From: Methanosarcinales archaeon
Lineage (GTDB): Archaea > Halobacteriota > Methanosarcinia > Methanosarcinales > Methanogasteraceae
Assembly (NCBI GenBank): GCA_012961645.1
Contig: DTYY01000295.1
Location: 1-6,047 of the forward strand
Length of the DNA stretch: 6,047 nt
Direction: 5' to 3'
Below the pieces are notes generated by a model. The model did not search any database and was not told the DNA's origin. It was given only the letters and a program-made list of their open reading frames with translations. The position numbers and the translations under genes are program-made. Positions 4,605-6,047 of the stretch are shown piece after piece; position 1 is the first letter of the stretch; each line of letters begins with the position of its first letter.

Positions 4605-6047
4605 CAATGTACTGACCATCTGGACCAACAAACAGAGGGACCTGGGAAGGAAATCACAGAAACGATTTGCGATCTCCAGCTATACAGCAGGGAATTGATC
4701 GAGGTGAGCCTTGATCCTCTTGTGACCTTCGATGCTGGAGGCATCATCCTTGATGTGAATTCTGCGACCGTTCAGGCGACAGGAAAATCCAGGGATGAGT
4801 TGATCGGGACCCGGTTTGCTGACCATTTCACATATCCGGAAAGAGCATACAGTGGCGCGATGCAGGTCTTTGAGACCGGGCAGGTCCGTGATTACGAACT
4901 GATGATGAAGGCAGCAGACGGGAGAGAGACGATCGTTGCTTACAATGCTTCTGTGTACCGGGATCTGAATGGGGATGTGGTCGGTGCTTTTGCAGCATTA
5001 AGGGACATCACCGAACGCAAGCGTGCAGAGGAGAAGATTAAGGAGAGTGAAAAACGTTTAAAAATAATATTGGATCGTTTACAGACCGGTGTTGTGATCA
5101 TCGATGCAGAAACTCATAAAATTACAGATATCAATTCCATGGCTGCCGAAATAATCGGCGCTCCAAAAGAAGAGATTGTAGGCAGGGTATGCCATAAGTT
5201 TATCTGCCCTTCTGAGGTTGGAAAATGCCCCATCACCGATCTCGGACAGAGCATTGACAACTCAGAGCGTGAGATGATAAATGCACATGGTAAGACCATA
5301 CCGGTCCTCAAGACGGTGACCTCTATAACGCTGGACGCCCACCCGTATATCATCGATAGTTTTATTGATATAAGCGATCGCAAGCGTGCAGATGAGGAAA
5401 AGGAGGCTCTTATCAATCGTCTCGATAAGATGAATCAAAAACTCGAACAATCCAACAAAGAACTGCAGGATTTTGTCTACGTCTCATCACATGATCTGCG
5501 TGAGCCTCTGCGAAAGATATTGATCTTCGGCAGACTTTTAGAGGAAACGCTTGCGGGAAAGCTGGATGATGACCAGCAGGAGAACTTCGAGTTTATGATC
5601 GACGGCGCAAACAAGATGCAGGAGATAGTCGACGCCGTACTCTCTTATTCAAGCGTGATCACCGGGGCAAAGCCATCAGAGGTGGTGAATATGAACATAA
5701 TCATCGACGATCTTGAGAATCTGGAACTGGCTGATCGGCTTGAAGAGACCGCAGGCACCATCATCGTACCTGAACCACTGCCGCCAGTCTATGCCGACCC
5801 ATCACAGGTGCACCATCTGCTCCAGCACCTGATCGTGAACGGACTTAAGTATCATCAGCAGGGAAAGCTGCCAGAAATTACGATCCGTGCCAGTGAGTTG
5901 GACAGTATGGTCAGGGCGGTGGTGGAAGACAACGGGATTGGGATTGCGAGGGATCATTATGATGATGTGTTCACCATGTTCCGGCGTCTTCATCCGCGGA
6001 AGGATTATGAAGGCACCGGGATCGGACTAACGATCTGTAAACGGATC
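4140..6047 (+). CDS. Soluble sensor histidine kinase, GAF-PAS-PAS-HisKA-HATPase (3' end outside window)
   Basis: The frame is open for 636 codons from ATG 4140 to the window edge. By comparison with the first kinase only about 27 residues are missing. Order: GAF (about 15-155); a short, degenerate linker; PAS 1 (about 182-291, ending LRDITERKRAEE); PAS 2 (about 302-412, ending IDISDRKRADEE); a signalling helix (413-444); HisKA with acceptor His451 in VSSHDLREPLRKI; and HATPase with N box QHLIVNGLKY (Asn567 kept, the first Asn replaced by His563), G1 DNGIGI (597-602), F box VFTMFRRL (610-617) and G2 GTGIGL (625-630). PAS 2 carries Cys351, Cys356 and Cys363 in CHKFICPSEVGKCPITD, a Cys-rich PAS motif. 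The GAF has five cysteines absent from the first kinase (20, 50, 56, 92, 126). No membrane segment is seen. ATG 4140 is favoured because its surroundings match those of the paralogue start; TTG 4053 and GTG 4071 are in-frame alternatives. Kinase residues look functional. The likely signal is redox or metal related, by inference. Confidence 0.9.
   Translation, partial: MDELHKATSEIDVQSLPKICIEKMLKVICNNLGYRFGTVIKADGRVFARCNLPEDCPEQVNKAIAQVLSSLSGEAIKTGRIVVFRDALSDPCLAPWRELIGPYNIKTMVWIPLLSEGRAHGTWVLCDTQIRDVSEEELRTLGQIGAMISIIIPSDQCTDHLDQQTEGPGKEITETICDLQLYSRELIEVSLDPLVTFDAGGIILDVNSATVQATGKSRDELIGTRFADHFTYPERAYSGAMQVFETGQVRDYELMMKAADGRETIVAYNASVYRDLNGDVVGAFAALRDITERKRAEEKIKESEKRLKIILDRLQTGVVIIDAETHKITDINSMAAEIIGAPKEEIVGRVCHKFICPSEVGKCPITDLGQSIDNSEREMINAHGKTIPVLKTVTSITLDAHPYIIDSFIDISDRKRADEEKEALINRLDKMNQKLEQSNKELQDFVYVSSHDLREPLRKILIFGRLLEETLAGKLDDDQQENFEFMIDGANKMQEIVDAVLSYSSVITGAKPSEVVNMNIIIDDLENLELADRLEETAGTIIVPEPLPPVYADPSQVHHLLQHLIVNGLKYHQQGKLPEITIRASELDSMVRAVVEDNGIGIARDHYDDVFTMFRRLHPRKDYEGTGIGLTICKRI
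5433..6047 (+). repeat. Tandem duplication, 3' kinase block, copy 2
   Basis: This matches 3333-3947 at a fixed offset of 2100 nt and probably continues past the window edge. The higher similarity here than in the GAF block points to stronger constraint or to gene conversion between the two genes. Confidence 0.9.

Noticed and set aside
1..6047. CRISPR array, tRNA, rRNA, response regulator or complete insertion sequence
   Set aside because: I looked on both strands and found no regularly spaced repeats, no recognisable RNA gene, no receiver-domain gene and no paired element ends.

Overview
The window most resembles the genome of a euryarchaeon of the methanogen / methane-cycling type (Methanosarcinia-related). 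This is inferred from the style of the soluble GAF/PAS sensor kinases, a Cys-rich PAS module of a kind familiar from methanogens and some anaerobic bacteria, heavy use of AGA/AGG/ATA codons, and short archaeal-style gene starts. No rRNA, tRNA or other taxonomic marker is present, so the assignment is tentative.

Layout, left to right. Positions 1-146 hold no convincing gene, but they contain two back-to-back small hairpins and a TATA-like element. Positions 147-1049 are the remnant of a DDE transposase on the + strand. It is broken by an in-frame TGA at 681-683 and cut off soon after the region of the first catalytic Asp, so it is dead. An AT-rich spacer (1050-1233) follows. Positions 1234-2364 encode an intact FMN-dependent ene-reductase of the old yellow enzyme / 2,4-dienoyl-CoA reductase family. 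It ends just after a four-cysteine Fe-S motif and lacks the FAD/NAD(P) half of the long family members. Only 5 nt later comes a soluble GAF-PAS-HisKA-HATPase histidine kinase (2370-4031). After a 108-nt gap there is a second, paralogous kinase (4140 to the right edge) with architecture GAF-PAS-PAS-HisKA-HATPase; its last ~27 codons lie outside the window.

The two kinases are a tandem duplication with a mosaic history. By hand count they share about 83% amino-acid identity over 197 ungapped residues of the kinase core and about 63% over the GAF domain, but their central PAS modules are unrelated in detail and differ in number. The second copy has gained cysteines in its GAF domain and carries a Cys-rich PAS, which suggests a redox, metal or heme-related input. 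The reductase and first kinase are probably co-transcribed. A link between reductase activity and kinase sensing is plausible but not shown by the sequence. No response regulator, RNA gene, CRISPR array or complete mobile element is visible.
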